Notes under the pieces: generated by a model
What the model was told of the DNA's origin: nothing
What the model saw: the letters and a program-made list of their open reading frames with translations, nothing else
Databases searched by the model: none
Translations under genes and position numbers: made by a program
NCBI GenBank assembly: GCA_964345225.1
Contig: CAYFQB010000076.1
Span: 36,958 to 100,957, forward strand
Source: CAYFQB01 sp964345225
GTDB taxonomy: Bacteria > Nitrospirota > Thermodesulfovibrionia > Thermodesulfovibrionales > UBA6898
Direction of reading: 5' to 3'
DNA: 64,000 nucleotides
Shown: piece by piece, positions 26,450 through 36,476 of the stretch
Layout: every line of letters begins with the position of its first letter
Position numbering within the stretch: position 1 is the first letter of the stretch

Positions 26450-28435
26450 TGTAATATTGTAACCGACTGCTGATAAAAATTGCTCTCCTTTTAAGTCAAT
26501 CATCTCTATAAATGCCTTGACAATGTCAGGATCGAACTGGGTGCCTGCATTTGATCTCAACTCTTCTCGAACTTTATATAAAGGAAGGGCATCCCTGTAT
26601 GGCCTGTCGGTCATCATTGCATCGAATGAATCAACAACAGTCAGTATCCTTGCTTTGAGTGACAACTGTTTGCCGTCTAGTTTATAAGGATAACCTTTAC
26701 CGTCATATCTTTCATGATGCTGTAATATTATATTTCTGACGTCATTAAGTGTTCCTATTGGACAGAGTATTTTTTCTCCAATGACAGGATGTTCTTTAAT
26801 TAAGCTGTATTCATTTGAAGTAAGTTTTCCGTGTTTCTGGAGAATAAAGCTATCAATACCGATTTTCCCTATATCATGCAATATTGAAGCATGTTCAAGA
26901 ACTTCAATCTCAGTAAAATCAAGTCCGATGTATCGTCCAAGTTCTATTGAAAGCACCCTTACCCTTTCAGAATGTCCTTTAGCAAATCGGTCATTTGCTT
27001 CAATCGCATTAACAAAGGACTTTATCGTTGCAAAATAATTGTTCTTCAAACAGTCATATAACAGTATATTCTCTATAGCAGCCGATGCCTGATTTGAAAG
27101 TATTTTCAGGATTTCTATTTCATCTTCAGTGAAACTACTGCCATCAGCTTTATTCTCCAGCAGGATTGCTCCGGTAATATTATGGCCTTTTATTTCCAAA
27201 GGCATGCCTATCTGTATTATATTCTGATTATTGTCTTCTATTTTGTAGATTTCTGAAACAGGTGTAATCAGTAATTCAGGATTTAGCATTTTATCATAAA
27301 AAGTTTTGTATTCGAGCGGGAACCTGTCCATGGTTTTCGTCCCTGTATCTTTCTCGTACTGTACCGTTAAAGAAGATTTCAGCTCGTTTCTCATATACAG
27401 TGTGACCTTCTCTGCATTGACAACTTCAGCTGTAGTCTTGCTTATGATTTTCATCAGATCTTCATTATTTAATGTTGAAGGCAGTATATTCCCAACATCA
27501 CTTATTTTCTTGAGCCTTACTATTGTTTTTATCAACTCTATGTTTTTACTTTTTAACTCTTTTGAAAGGAATGTTACAGCCTTGTTTGCTTTTTCAAGCT
27601 CTTTGATTTTCAGACCGAGCTGTGAATTAAGGTCTTCAACTTTACCCATATTATCTAATGCTGCTTTTATTCTTACGATTTCTCTCTCTTTGTTTATATT
27701 CTTATCATGAAGACTGTTTATTGTATTTATCATATTATTGAATGATGTGCCTATTATTCCCAGCTCGTCATTCCCGCTTACTTTTACAGTTGCCTGCAGG
27801 TTTCCTCCCTCAATTTCATATATAGTTAACAGCAGGTTTTTTAACGGCTTCAATACAAAACGAGAGAAAAGCAGGCCTAAGATTAAAGAGATGCTCAGTA
27901 CAATTGTAATACTGGAAATAACCAAAAGTTTTTTTATTGAAAGTATCGTTGCATGACTTCTGGATATATCATGTTTTATCTCTATAATCCCAATTGGCAT
28001 TTCATTGTTTGCATGACATTTATAACATTCTTCCCTGTTCGGTATTTCTTTAAAATAATTTATTGCTGTTTTGTCTATCAGCGTTGGTCCTTGCTTCTTA
28101 TAGAGTAAATTCTGAATATAATTCCTGGATTTTGTCCCTATTTCTGCACCGTTTTTAGATTTTAATATTCTTCCATCTGGTGATAGTATTCTTAGGTGCA
28201 TCAATTCTCTATTTCTTCCTATATTTTCAAGAATTTTCTGAACATCGACGGTTCTACCTTCTTTCATCGCATTATCTATAGACTTTACGATTAAATCACT
28301 TATAAATAAAGTATCCTGAAATTTAGAATTGATTATTTCATCGCTCTGCAGACGTATAAGGATTACGGTAGTAGCAGTTACTGAAAGTACTAATGTAAGC
28401 GCAATAATAGTTATTATTTTAGTTCTGATACTCAT
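26432..28435 (-). CDS. HD-GYP phosphodiesterase with periplasmic heme-c sensor, HAMP and GAF domains
   Basis: The 667-residue sensor has a first helix (about 6-28), a periplasmic domain ending with a heme c motif CYKCH (137-141) in NREECYKCHANN, a second helix (about 168-192), HAMP (about 192-245), a coiled coil, a GAF domain (about 320-470), and an HD-GYP domain with HDIGKIG and HHERYDGKGYP. It should break down c-di-GMP in response to a redox or ligand signal at the heme. Start choice: I take MSIRTKII (28435); earlier Met codons at 28453 and 28465 are possible. No ribosome-binding site is clear. Confidence 0.85.
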   Translation of the reverse strand: MSIRTKIITIIALTLVLSVTATTVILIRLQSDEIINSKFQDTLFISDLIVKSIDNAMKEGRTVDVQKILENIGRNRELMHLRILSPDGRILKSKNGAEIGTKSRNYIQNLLYKKQGPTLIDKTAINYFKEIPNREECYKCHANNEMPIGIIEIKHDISRSHATILSIKKLLVISSITIVLSISLILGLLFSRFVLKPLKNLLLTIYEIEGGNLQATVKVSGNDELGIIGTSFNNMINTINSLHDKNINKEREIVRIKAALDNMGKVEDLNSQLGLKIKELEKANKAVTFLSKELKSKNIELIKTIVRLKKISDVGNILPSTLNNEDLMKIISKTTAEVVNAEKVTLYMRNELKSSLTVQYEKDTGTKTMDRFPLEYKTFYDKMLNPELLITPVSEIYKIEDNNQNIIQIGMPLEIKGHNITGAILLENKADGSSFTEDEIEILKILSNQASAAIENILLYDCLKNNYFATIKSFVNAIEANDRFAKGHSERVRVLSIELGRYIGLDFTEIEVLEHASILHDIGKIGIDSFILQKHGKLTSNEYSLIKEHPVIGEKILCPIGTLNDVRNIILQHHERYDGKGYPYKLDGKQLSLKARILTVVDSFDAMMTDRPYRDALPLYKVREELRSNAGTQFDPDIVKAFIEMIDLKGEQFLSAVGYNITLKITT

Positions 28436-28612
28436 TATTATTCTAAGTATCATAGTAACAAGCAAAAAATATGCCTACAAAAATGCGGTAAAATTAGTTA
28501 ATTATTTGATAATAGTAGGTTTTTTCACTCAGATTGCTCAAAAACACGCAGAAAATAGTAATTAAATCAAATTAAGGATTAATGGATATATTTTATAGTA
28601 AAATTAAAATCT

Positions 28613-29935
28613 ATGGCAAAGCCTATGGTTGTTTTAGTCGGTCGGCCCAATGTTGGTAAATCCACCCTGTTTAACAGGATAACAGCTACTCATTGCGCTA
28701 TTGTAGATGATATGCCCGGCGTAACAAGGGACAGAAATTATCTCGATGCGAATTGGGAAGGTAAGAGTTTCATGGTGGTTGACACCGGTGGATTTTATCT
28801 CGACCCTCCAGAAGATATTTTCAGGCAGGCTAAAGAACAGGCATTTTTTGCAATTGAAGAGGGCGATATTATAATCCACTTGCTTGACGGGAAAGATGGT
28901 CTTAAACCTGCTGATATGGAGCTTGCCCGGTTATTAAGGGAATCGGGCAAGTCAGTGATTTGGGCTGTTAATAAAGTAGATGCTCCTACCAGAGAAGATA
29001 GGCTTTATGATTTTTATAAGATTGGCGCTGAAGAACTCTATCCTTTATCTGCTGCTACAGGTTATGGATACGAAGAATTCATGGACAGGTTAAAAATATA
29101 TCTGCCTGAATACCAGGAGGAAAAAACCGAATATCCCAAAATAGCGGTGGTGGGAAGACCGAATGTAGGAAAATCTACTCTTGTAAACACCCTGACAGGC
29201 AAACAGAGGGTTGTTGTCAGTCCAGTCCCCGGTACTACAAAGGACTCAATAGACAGTATTTGCACGTATTACAGAAGAAAATATCTGATGATAGACACCG
29301 CCGGCTTAAGGAGAAAAGGAAAGATAGGATATTCCATAGAGAGGTTTTCGATGGTCAGAGCTGTCAGGAGTATAGAAAGATGCGATGTAGCTCTTGTAGT
29401 TCTGGATGCAAGTGAGGGGATTACAGAGCAGGATCAGAAGATTGCAGGAATTGTAAAGGATTATGGTAAAGGTGCTGTATTTCTCCTTAATAAATGGGAT
29501 TTAGTTGAAGATCCTGAAATGTCATATAAAAGAATAAATATAGAATTAAACCGGAAAATGTGGTTTTCTCAATATGCACCTGCTATTACCGTATCAGGGC
29601 TACTTAAGAAAAGAGTTGCCAAGATCTTCCCTGTTATTGACAGGATAATCACAGAGAGAAAAAAGAGGGTGCCCACAGCAGAGTTGAATAGATTTTTCAG
29701 ACATATAATGTCAAGTTTAACATTGCCTAAGTATAAAAACAGAACGGTAAAACTTTATTACATGACCCAGGTTAAGGTTGAGCCCCCGGTATTCGTTATC
29801 TTTGCAAATTATAAGGATGCCATAAAGAATTCCCACATTAGATTCGTTGAGAATGAATTGAGAAAATATTTTGTGTTTGAAGGTACACCCCTAAAAATTT
29901 ATGTCAGAGAACGGATAAGAGGAAAGACATCATGA
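28613..29935 (+). CDS. der: Ribosome-associated GTPase Der (EngA)
   Basis: The 440-residue protein has two tandem G domains, each with GRPNVGKST (near 10 and 183). G3 motifs are DTGGF and DTAGL; G4 motifs are NKVD and NKWD. A C-terminal KH-like domain (about 350-440) follows. It assists 50S ribosome assembly. It overlaps the yihY gene by 4 bases. Confidence 0.95.
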   Translation: MAKPMVVLVGRPNVGKSTLFNRITATHCAIVDDMPGVTRDRNYLDANWEGKSFMVVDTGGFYLDPPEDIFRQAKEQAFFAIEEGDIIIHLLDGKDGLKPADMELARLLRESGKSVIWAVNKVDAPTREDRLYDFYKIGAEELYPLSAATGYGYEEFMDRLKIYLPEYQEEKTEYPKIAVVGRPNVGKSTLVNTLTGKQRVVVSPVPGTTKDSIDSICTYYRRKYLMIDTAGLRRKGKIGYSIERFSMVRAVRSIERCDVALVVLDASEGITEQDQKIAGIVKDYGKGAVFLLNKWDLVEDPEMSYKRINIELNRKMWFSQYAPAITVSGLLKKRVAKIFPVIDRIITERKKRVPTAELNRFFRHIMSSLTLPKYKNRTVKLYYMTQVKVEPPVFVIFANYKDAIKNSHIRFVENELRKYFVFEGTPLKIYVRERIRGKTS

Positions 29936-30765
29936 AATTTTTAAAAATTATCGGGAAGAGCTTTATCGATTTTTTCAGGGACAACGGGTTGTTACTTGCT
30001 GGCTCGATGTCCTATTTTTCGATGATGGCGCTTGTGCCTTTCTGCCTGTTTCTGATTACACTTTTCGGTCATTATCTTGGCAATTACCCTGATTTTTACG
30101 GGTTTTTCATATCAAAGCTTGCAGGTTTATTCCCTGATGCGACGCGTGCAATTACAGATGAAATATTGAAACTCATCTCATATAAGGGTCTGGGAAAGTT
30201 CAGCCTCATTCTTTACGGTGTTCTTTCATATCAGTTATTTGCTTCTATTGAAAATTCCATGAATGTTATTTTCAAGGTAGAGAAGAAAAGGAATTTTATC
30301 TTTTCGCTACTTATTTCTCTTGCAGTAGTGACTTTAATAATCGCTCTACTGATAATATCGTTCGCCGCCGCATCGGTTATACCGCTTTTCGAGGCTTTCA
30401 ACCCTGCTCTGCCTGTTATTAAGATTGGTAAGATTGCTGAATTCATAATCAGGTTTGTTTTGCCATTTATTTTAGTTTTGATTACAGTAACAGTGATGTA
30501 TATAATGCTTCCAAAGGCAAAAGTAGGTTTCTCAAATGCATTTAAAGGTGCTATCTTTACAACAGTCTTTTTTGAAATAGCCAAGCATGTTTTTACGTGG
30601 TATGTCGGTGCAGTTGTACATTTTGGCAAGATATACGGTCCTCTGTCTGCATTCGTCGTCTTTCTGCTATGGGTTTTCTATTCATCTGGTATTTTTTTGA
30701 TCGGTGCAGAAATAGTACATAATTTAGCCAATTCAAAGAAAAACTTGTTAAAGGATCGTATATGA
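29932..30765 (+). CDS. YihY/BrkB-family inner membrane protein
   Basis: The 277-residue protein has about six membrane helices and the family marks LLAGSMSYFSMMALVPF (about 20-36) and a C-terminal GPLSAFVVFLLWVFYSSGIFLIGAE. The family was once called RNase BN, but that activity belongs to another protein; its role is unclear. It follows der with a 4-base overlap and precedes a small SH3/Sm-like gene. Confidence 0.88.
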   Translation: MKFLKIIGKSFIDFFRDNGLLLAGSMSYFSMMALVPFCLFLITLFGHYLGNYPDFYGFFISKLAGLFPDATRAITDEILKLISYKGLGKFSLILYGVLSYQLFASIENSMNVIFKVEKKRNFIFSLLISLAVVTLIIALLIISFAAASVIPLFEAFNPALPVIKIGKIAEFIIRFVLPFILVLITVTVMYIMLPKAKVGFSNAFKGAIFTTVFFEIAKHVFTWYVGAVVHFGKIYGPLSAFVVFLLWVFYSSGIFLIGAEIVHNLANSKKNLLKDRI

Positions 30766-30788
30766 CTTATAGAGTTGAGAGGTGATAC

Positions 30789-30956
30789 ATGAAAGAACTT
30801 ATCGGGAAAATTGTCGAAGTAGTAACCGTAGAGGCAACCTACACAGGCAGACTTGTTGAAGTTAATAATGATGAAACACACCTTGAGACTGAATTAGGAT
30901 GGGTCGTTGTACCGATAGACAGGATCGCTATTATCAGGGAGAAAAATGGAGAGTAA
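30789..30956 (+). CDS. Small Sm/SH3-like protein
   Basis: A 55-residue frame with a good ribosome-binding site (GAGAGGTGA, spaced 4-5 bases) follows yihY by 23 bases. The product starts MKELIGKIVEVVTVEATYTG and continues RLVEVNNDETHLETELGW, then VVVPIDRIAII. This is the five-strand pattern of small Sm-like or SH3-like barrels: a GRLVEV turn, then a strand ending with an IxRIxxI motif. It may bind RNA or a membrane partner. It is below the usual ORF length cut-off and could be overlooked. Confidence 0.7.
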   Translation: MKELIGKIVEVVTVEATYTGRLVEVNNDETHLETELGWVVVPIDRIAIIREKNGE

Positions 30957-31015
30957 CTACCTTTTTGGGCTCAGTCTGACCATATGAATTGCCCCAATGA
31001 TGTTTGACGCTTGGG

Positions 31016-31957
31016 TCATCGTAAAAAGCGGGGAACAGAGAAAAGTCGCTGATGAGTTATACCATCGTAGTATCGCAGCCCTTTGACACCTCCACGTATA
31101 AGAATTTCATCAACCTGCATTGCATTTATGGGATTAAAGGTTTTTTCCGACATAATCGAGACACTCCACATTTCGTCAAAAGAAGGAATAAATTCATAGG
31201 CAGTTAGCAGATGAGAGAATGATGCATGAAATTTATTGACCAGCTTTTGATGATAGCTGTCTAGCTCGGGATGGCACTGAATCCCTCCGGTCTGTACAAC
31301 CATGACCCCACCGGGAGACATCTTTGAAAGCACCATACGGCAAAACTCTGGTTTGAACAGGTGAAACGATAATTCCCCTGCAATTCCAGTTTCGTCAAAA
31401 GGCTCTGTAAGATCGCCGATTATAAGATCCCACTGCTGGCTATTGGTGGAAATAAATTTATAGGCGTCCTCGCAGTATACTTCACTCCTAGGATCTTTAT
31501 AAGCGTTATGGTTCAAATGAGGAAATTGATCGCGAAATACTTTTATGATGTCTTCGTCAATGTCAACCAGAACTGCATGTTCTACAGTTTTCCATCGCAA
31601 CACCTCGCGCAAAGCACATCCATCGCCTCCTCCAAGGATCAGAATATTACGCACAGGATAACGGTAAACCATTGCGGGATGGATGAGCATCTCGTGGTAG
31701 ATGAATTCATCCAATTCTGCTAACTGGATACGGCCATCGAGTACAAGGCAAAGCCCGAAGAAAAAAGTATCTATAATATCTAACTTTTGATGCTTTGTCT
31801 GTTTGCTGAACAATAGCTGGCGAATCTCATTCATCTGGAAGCGATTGTCGTTTGTAACATCTACAAACCATGAAAGTCCCCGTTTGTTTATAATCTCATA
31901 TAGCTTCTGCTTTAAGTCGGTTGCAGAGAGGATTCGTTCATCTGGTTGTTTGCTCAT
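31016..31957 (-). CDS. Aminopropyltransferase (spermidine/thermospermine synthase-like)
   Basis: The 313-residue protein has the polyamine synthase fold: LVLDGRIQLAELDEFIYHEML (about 71-91), the SAM-site motif ILGGGDGCALREVL (about 106-119), and IIGDLTEPFDE in place of the usual D.TDP. The first Asp needed for catalysis is present. It has an extra N-terminal segment of about 50 residues compared with the speE at 37.6 kb, so it is a second, distinct enzyme, perhaps making thermospermine or another polyamine. AAGGAG lies 9 bases before the start. It is last in the heat-shock gene run, 23 bases after rsmE. Confidence 0.82.
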   Translation of the reverse strand: MSKQPDERILSATDLKQKLYEIINKRGLSWFVDVTNDNRFQMNEIRQLLFSKQTKHQKLDIIDTFFFGLCLVLDGRIQLAELDEFIYHEMLIHPAMVYRYPVRNILILGGGDGCALREVLRWKTVEHAVLVDIDEDIIKVFRDQFPHLNHNAYKDPRSEVYCEDAYKFISTNSQQWDLIIGDLTEPFDETGIAGELSFHLFKPEFCRMVLSKMSPGGVMVVQTGGIQCHPELDSYHQKLVNKFHASFSHLLTAYEFIPSFDEMWSVSIMSEKTFNPINAMQVDEILIRGGVKGLRYYDGITHQRLFSVPRFLR

Positions 31958-31980
31958 TAGGATAGCTCCTTTTTTTGTTT

Positions 31981-32718
31981 CTATTTCCTACTTAAATCAA
32001 GGTCTCCTAACTCATACTGTACAATAGACAAAGCAGCTATGGATGCTGTCTCTGCTCTAAGTATCCTCTTGCCGAGAGTTGCTGTAACGAACCCATGTTC
32101 AGAAGCAGTTGTTATTTCTCTTTCAGAAAATCCCCCTTCAGGGCCTGTAAAAAGGTTTATTTTATCCGGTCGGTTGAATCTTCGCAATATGTCTGAAAGT
32201 TTCTTACCGCCTTCCTCCCAGAAGATAATACATTTACCCGAGACACTATACGGATCGACGAAAAGTTCTTCAAAGGCCGTAATTTCACGGATTTCTGTAA
32301 TAAAGTTTCTTCCGGCCTGTATTGATGCTTCTTCAGCAATCTTTCTCCAGCGCAAGATTTTTCTTGTCTCTCTAATCTGACTTCTTTCAGTGATGACAGG
32401 GATGATCTCTTTAACACCGAGTTCTGTAGCCTTTTGTACCACAAGATCCATTTTAGAACCTTTCAGAATGCTTTGTAGAAGTGTCATATGGAGAGATGAT
32501 TCTGTATTAAATTCTTGAGGCTCAATTATCTCAACTACTACCTCTTTTCTTGTTGCACTGGTTATCCTTGCAGAATATGAATGGCCTTTATCATCTGTAA
32601 TTGTAATTCTGTCGCCTCTCTTGCATCGCAGGACTGTAGAGATATATCTGGCCTTATCATTTTTTATTTTTGCTGGACCGGTGTTTAAGGCAACGCCTGG
32701 AAGGAATACCCGCGGCAT
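31981..32718 (-). CDS. rsmE: 16S rRNA (uracil1498-N3)-methyltransferase RsmE
   Basis: The 245-residue protein is a SPOUT-fold methyltransferase. Visible marks are the N-terminal PUA-like part, KGSKMDLVVQKATELGV (about 91-107), LFTGPEGGFSEREI (about 191-204), and the C-terminal knot LGKRILRAETASIAAL. It follows dnaJ with a 5-base gap, a common arrangement. Confidence 0.92.
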   Translation of the reverse strand: MPRVFLPGVALNTGPAKIKNDKARYISTVLRCKRGDRITITDDKGHSYSARITSATRKEVVVEIIEPQEFNTESSLHMTLLQSILKGSKMDLVVQKATELGVKEIIPVITERSQIRETRKILRWRKIAEEASIQAGRNFITEIREITAFEELFVDPYSVSGKCIIFWEEGGKKLSDILRRFNRPDKINLFTGPEGGFSEREITTASEHGFVTATLGKRILRAETASIAALSIVQYELGDLDLSRK

Positions 32719-32723
32719 TAAGT

Positions 32724-33827
32724 TTATTTCTCAACACCTGTAAACAGGTCTTTTAGTTTTTCTTTAAAACTCTTAGACACCTCATCGCCATCTAAGGATG
32801 AGAATTCTTCAAGAAGTTCTTTCTGCCGGGGGGTTAGTTTTTTCGGAACCTCGATATAGACTCTTACAACCTGATTTCCTCTTTGGTGCCTGTTTATATA
32901 TGGCACCCCTTTGTTCTTAAGATAAAATATCTGACCAGATTGTGTTCCTGGAGGTATTTTTAACTTTGAAGTTCCGTCGAGTGTCGGAACTTCTATTTCT
33001 GTACCGAGAGCCGCCTGGGGGAATGATATCGGAACCTCGCAGAATATCTCGGTGCCATCTCTTTTGAAAAAAGGGTGCTCAATTACATTTATTACTACAT
33101 AAAGGTTGCCGGACGACCCTCCATAAATTCCAGGTTCCCCTTCACCGATGATTTTCAGCGTTGACCCTGCATCCACACCAGGAGGAACTTTTACATTGAT
33201 ACTTTTTTCTTTTTGTATTTTCCCGTATCCTTTGCAGTCCTTACAGGGATTTGTGATTATCTTGCCGTCTCCACCGCATTTTCCGCAGGTTTTAGAGACA
33301 CTGAAGAACCCCTGTTGAAATCTTATCTGACCGCTTCCTTTACAGGAAGTGCATGTTTCTGGATGCTTGCCAGGCTCAGACCCAGAACCCTTGCATTCTG
33401 TGCACTTTTCCCATTTTTTAAAATTTATTATCTTATCGGTTCCAAATACTGCTTCATCCAGGGTTATGTCCAGATCATATCTGAGGTCATCGCCTTTTGT
33501 GGGTCTTTGTCTTCTCTGTCTTCCAAAAGTGCCGAAAAAATCTCCGAATATGTCTTCAAAGATATCTCCGAATCCTGTGCCTGTTGAAAATGGTCCAAAG
33601 CCTCCACCGATCCCTTCTGCTGTGCCGAATCTATCGTAGTTCGCCCTTTTCTGGGAATCACTAAGGCATGAATACGCTTCGTTTATCTCTTTGAATTTTG
33701 CTTCGGCATTCTTGTCCCCAGAATTTCTGTCCGGATGATATTTTAAGGCGAGCTGTCTGAACGCCTTTTTTATTTCAGCATCAGACGCATGCCTTGAGAC
33801 ACCGAGTATATCGTAATAATCTTTCAT
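32724..33827 (-). CDS. dnaJ: Chaperone DnaJ
   Basis: The 367-residue co-chaperone has the J-domain with HPD (31-33), a Gly/Phe linker (GGGFGPFSTGTGFG), four CxxCxGxG zinc motifs (CTECKGSG, CTSCKGSG, CGKCGGDG, CKDCKGYG), and the C-terminal substrate domain. It stimulates DnaK ATPase and delivers unfolded proteins. Confidence 0.96.
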   Translation of the reverse strand: MKDYYDILGVSRHASDAEIKKAFRQLALKYHPDRNSGDKNAEAKFKEINEAYSCLSDSQKRANYDRFGTAEGIGGGFGPFSTGTGFGDIFEDIFGDFFGTFGRQRRQRPTKGDDLRYDLDITLDEAVFGTDKIINFKKWEKCTECKGSGSEPGKHPETCTSCKGSGQIRFQQGFFSVSKTCGKCGGDGKIITNPCKDCKGYGKIQKEKSINVKVPPGVDAGSTLKIIGEGEPGIYGGSSGNLYVVINVIEHPFFKRDGTEIFCEVPISFPQAALGTEIEVPTLDGTSKLKIPPGTQSGQIFYLKNKGVPYINRHQRGNQVVRVYIEVPKKLTPRQKELLEEFSSLDGDEVSKSFKEKLKDLFTGVEK

Positions 33828-33896
33828 TTTAGTTAAAAGTTAGCAGCATATATATTGTTTATGCTAACCTGCATTAACATATTAACTAACTGTACT

Positions 33897-35831
33897 TTAG
33901 CTCTCCTTTTTATCCTTGTCAACATCTTCAAACTCTGCTTCAACAACTTCTTCATCACCTTCTTTGGTGCCTTGCTCTGCTCCTGGTGATTCCCCTTCTG
34001 CCTTACCAGGTTCAGCCTGTGCGCCTGTTGCTTTGTATATATGTTCTGCAAGTTTATGAGAGACAGAGGTAAGTCTGTCTGTAGCTGCCTTTATCTCTGC
34101 AATGTCAGTACTTGAATCTTTAACTTTCTTGCAGTTTTCGAGTGCATCTTCTATCTCTTTCTTTTCATCGGCTGAGATTTTATCAGAATAATCCTTCAGG
34201 GACTTTTCAACTGTATAGATAAGTGTGTCTGCGTTGTTCCTTGCCTCTGCAAGTTGTTTTTTCTTTTTATCTTCCTCACTATGTGCTTCAGCGTCATGAA
34301 CCATGTTCTTTATTTCTTCTTCATTGAGCCCGCTGGAGGCCGTTATCCTTATAGATTGTTCCTTGTTAGTGCCAAGGTCTTTTGCAGAGACATGGAGAAT
34401 GCCATTTGCATCAATATCAAATGATACCTCAATTTGGGGTACTCCCCTTGGTGCCAGAGGAATTCCTATAAGCTCAAAATTACCGAGAAGTTTGTTGTCA
34501 GCAGCCATCTCCCTTTCACCCTGATGAATTTTTATTGTAACAGCAGGCTGGTTATCTGTTGCTGTTGAGAAAATCTGGCTTTTCTTTGTTGGTATAGTTG
34601 TATTTCTCTCGATAATCTTTGTGAAAACACCGCCAAGAGTCTCAATTCCAAGTGATAGAGGGGTGACATCAAGGAGAAGAACTTCTTTTACATCACCTTT
34701 AAGAACAGCTGCCTGAATTGCAGCGCCTGCGGCAACAACTTCGTCTGGATTAACTGTGCGGTTGGGTTCTTTTCCGAAATAGTTCTGAACTGTCTGCTGT
34801 ACCTTTGGAGTTCTTGTCTGACCGCCGACAAGTAGAATCTCATCAATATTTGACGTTGACAGACCGGCATCTGAAAGTGCACTCTTACATGGGTCTATCG
34901 TCTCTTGAATAAGTTCCCCTGCAAGTTGTTCAAATTTTGCCCTGGAAATCTTCATCAGGAGGTGTTTTGGTCCTGTTGCATCAGCCGTAATAAAAGGAAG
35001 GTTTATCTCGGTCTCCATTGCTGTTGAAAGTTCAATCTTTGCCCTTTCTGCGGCCTCTTTTAACCTCTGAAGCGCCATCTTGTCATTTTTAAGATCAATG
35101 CCCTGGTCTTTCTTGTATTCTTCAACTATCCAATCTATTATCTTGAGGTCAAAATCATCTCCACCGAGATATGTGTCTCCATTTGTTGATTTAACCTCAA
35201 TAACTCCCTCACCAATTTCCAGTATCGATATGTCAAAGGTTCCGCCTCCAAGATCGTATACAGCGACTCTTTCTTCTTTCTTTTTGTCCATTCCATAGGC
35301 AAGAGCGGCTGCAGTTGGCTCGTTTATAATCCTTAAGACATTTAAGCCGGCAATCCTGCCAGCGTCTTTTGTAGCCTGTCTCTGGCTGTCGTCAAAATAT
35401 GCAGGAGTTGTTATTACAGCATCAGTGACTTTTTCCCCCAGATAGTCTTCGGCAGCCTGTTTTAATTTTTGCAGAATCATGGCAGAAATCTCAGGAGGTG
35501 AATATCTTTTACCCAATATCTCAACGTGTGCATCACCATTTGATACCTCGACAATTTTGTAAGGAAGTCTATTCTTTGCATGTTCGACTTCTGGAGTGTT
35601 ATATTTTCTGCCCATAAGTCTTTTGATTGAAAATATTGTATTTTCAGGATTTGTTATTGCCTGTCTTTTTGCGATTTGACCTACGAGTCTTTCCCCCTTG
35701 TCACTGATAGCAACTATAGAAGGAGTTGTCCTGGTGCCTTCCTGATTAGGTATTACAACAGCTTCTCCCCCCTGAACTACAGCAACTACAGAGTTTGTAG
35801 TCCCAAGATCTATACCAATTGCTTTTCCCAT
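33897..35831 (-). CDS. dnaK: Chaperone DnaK (Hsp70)
   Basis: The 644-residue Hsp70 has the nucleotide domain (GIDLGTTNS near the start, VYDLGGGTFDISIL, VGGQTRTP), the linker VLLLDVTPLSLGIETLGG, the peptide-binding domain and a charged lid tail ending EEVVEAEFEDVDKDKKES. A strong GGAGGAA ribosome-binding site precedes the start. It is the third gene after hrcA and grpE. Confidence 0.97.
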   Translation of the reverse strand: MGKAIGIDLGTTNSVVAVVQGGEAVVIPNQEGTRTTPSIVAISDKGERLVGQIAKRQAITNPENTIFSIKRLMGRKYNTPEVEHAKNRLPYKIVEVSNGDAHVEILGKRYSPPEISAMILQKLKQAAEDYLGEKVTDAVITTPAYFDDSQRQATKDAGRIAGLNVLRIINEPTAAALAYGMDKKKEERVAVYDLGGGTFDISILEIGEGVIEVKSTNGDTYLGGDDFDLKIIDWIVEEYKKDQGIDLKNDKMALQRLKEAAERAKIELSTAMETEINLPFITADATGPKHLLMKISRAKFEQLAGELIQETIDPCKSALSDAGLSTSNIDEILLVGGQTRTPKVQQTVQNYFGKEPNRTVNPDEVVAAGAAIQAAVLKGDVKEVLLLDVTPLSLGIETLGGVFTKIIERNTTIPTKKSQIFSTATDNQPAVTIKIHQGEREMAADNKLLGNFELIGIPLAPRGVPQIEVSFDIDANGILHVSAKDLGTNKEQSIRITASSGLNEEEIKNMVHDAEAHSEEDKKKKQLAEARNNADTLIYTVEKSLKDYSDKISADEKKEIEDALENCKKVKDSSTDIAEIKAATDRLTSVSHKLAEHIYKATGAQAEPGKAEGESPGAEQGTKEGDEEVVEAEFEDVDKDKKES

Positions 35832-35835
35832 TATA

Positions 35836-36465
35836 TTATTCCTCCTCTATATCCTTGTTTATCTTGATATCTACGTTTTTTGTTTCACTTTCTGCTTCAG
35901 AATTTTCATTTTCCTGTTTCGTTTTTCCCTGAGGTTTTACAGATACGGCAACAAGAGATGGTCTTAGCACCTTATCGCGGTAAATATATCCTGCTCTAAG
36001 CTCTTCAGCTACAACTTTTTCTTCCATGTCATCTCTTTCAACATTCATCATAGCATGGTGAACTACAGGATCAAATTTTTTCCCTAAAGACTCTATTTTT
36101 ACCAGGCCGAATTTTTCAAGGGTACGATGAAGTTCCTTGAGGGTCATTTCAACTCCATGGACGAGGCTGGTGTTTGAATCGCCGGATGCATGTTTGAGAG
36201 CAAGTTCCAGACTATCGATTGCCGGCAAAAGCTCATATAGAAGAGATTCATTGCCGTACTGTACTAGTTCTTCTTTGTCCTTATTTACCCTTTTCTTATA
36301 ATTATCGAATTCTGCATATAATCTTAGATATTTGTCATTTAAATCCTCTAATAATGATTTTTCATCGGTGACTGTTTTTTCAGAATTCTCAACATTCTCT
36401 AATGAAATCTCTTCAGCTTTTTCATTTTCTGTAGAGCCCTGATTTTCTATATCATGTTCTTCCAT
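35836..36465 (-). CDS. grpE: Nucleotide exchange factor GrpE
   Basis: The 209-residue protein has an acidic, disordered N-terminus, a coiled coil (about 35-75, LLEDLNDKYLRLYAEFDNYKKR) and the beta-domain with KFDPVVHHAMM and VLRPSLVAVS. It releases ADP from DnaK. It lies 11 bases after hrcA and 4 bases before dnaK. Confidence 0.95.
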   Translation of the reverse strand: MEEHDIENQGSTENEKAEEISLENVENSEKTVTDEKSLLEDLNDKYLRLYAEFDNYKKRVNKDKEELVQYGNESLLYELLPAIDSLELALKHASGDSNTSLVHGVEMTLKELHRTLEKFGLVKIESLGKKFDPVVHHAMMNVERDDMEEKVVAEELRAGYIYRDKVLRPSLVAVSVKPQGKTKQENENSEAESETKNVDIKINKDIEEE

Positions 36466-36476
36466 AATAAAGTTAC

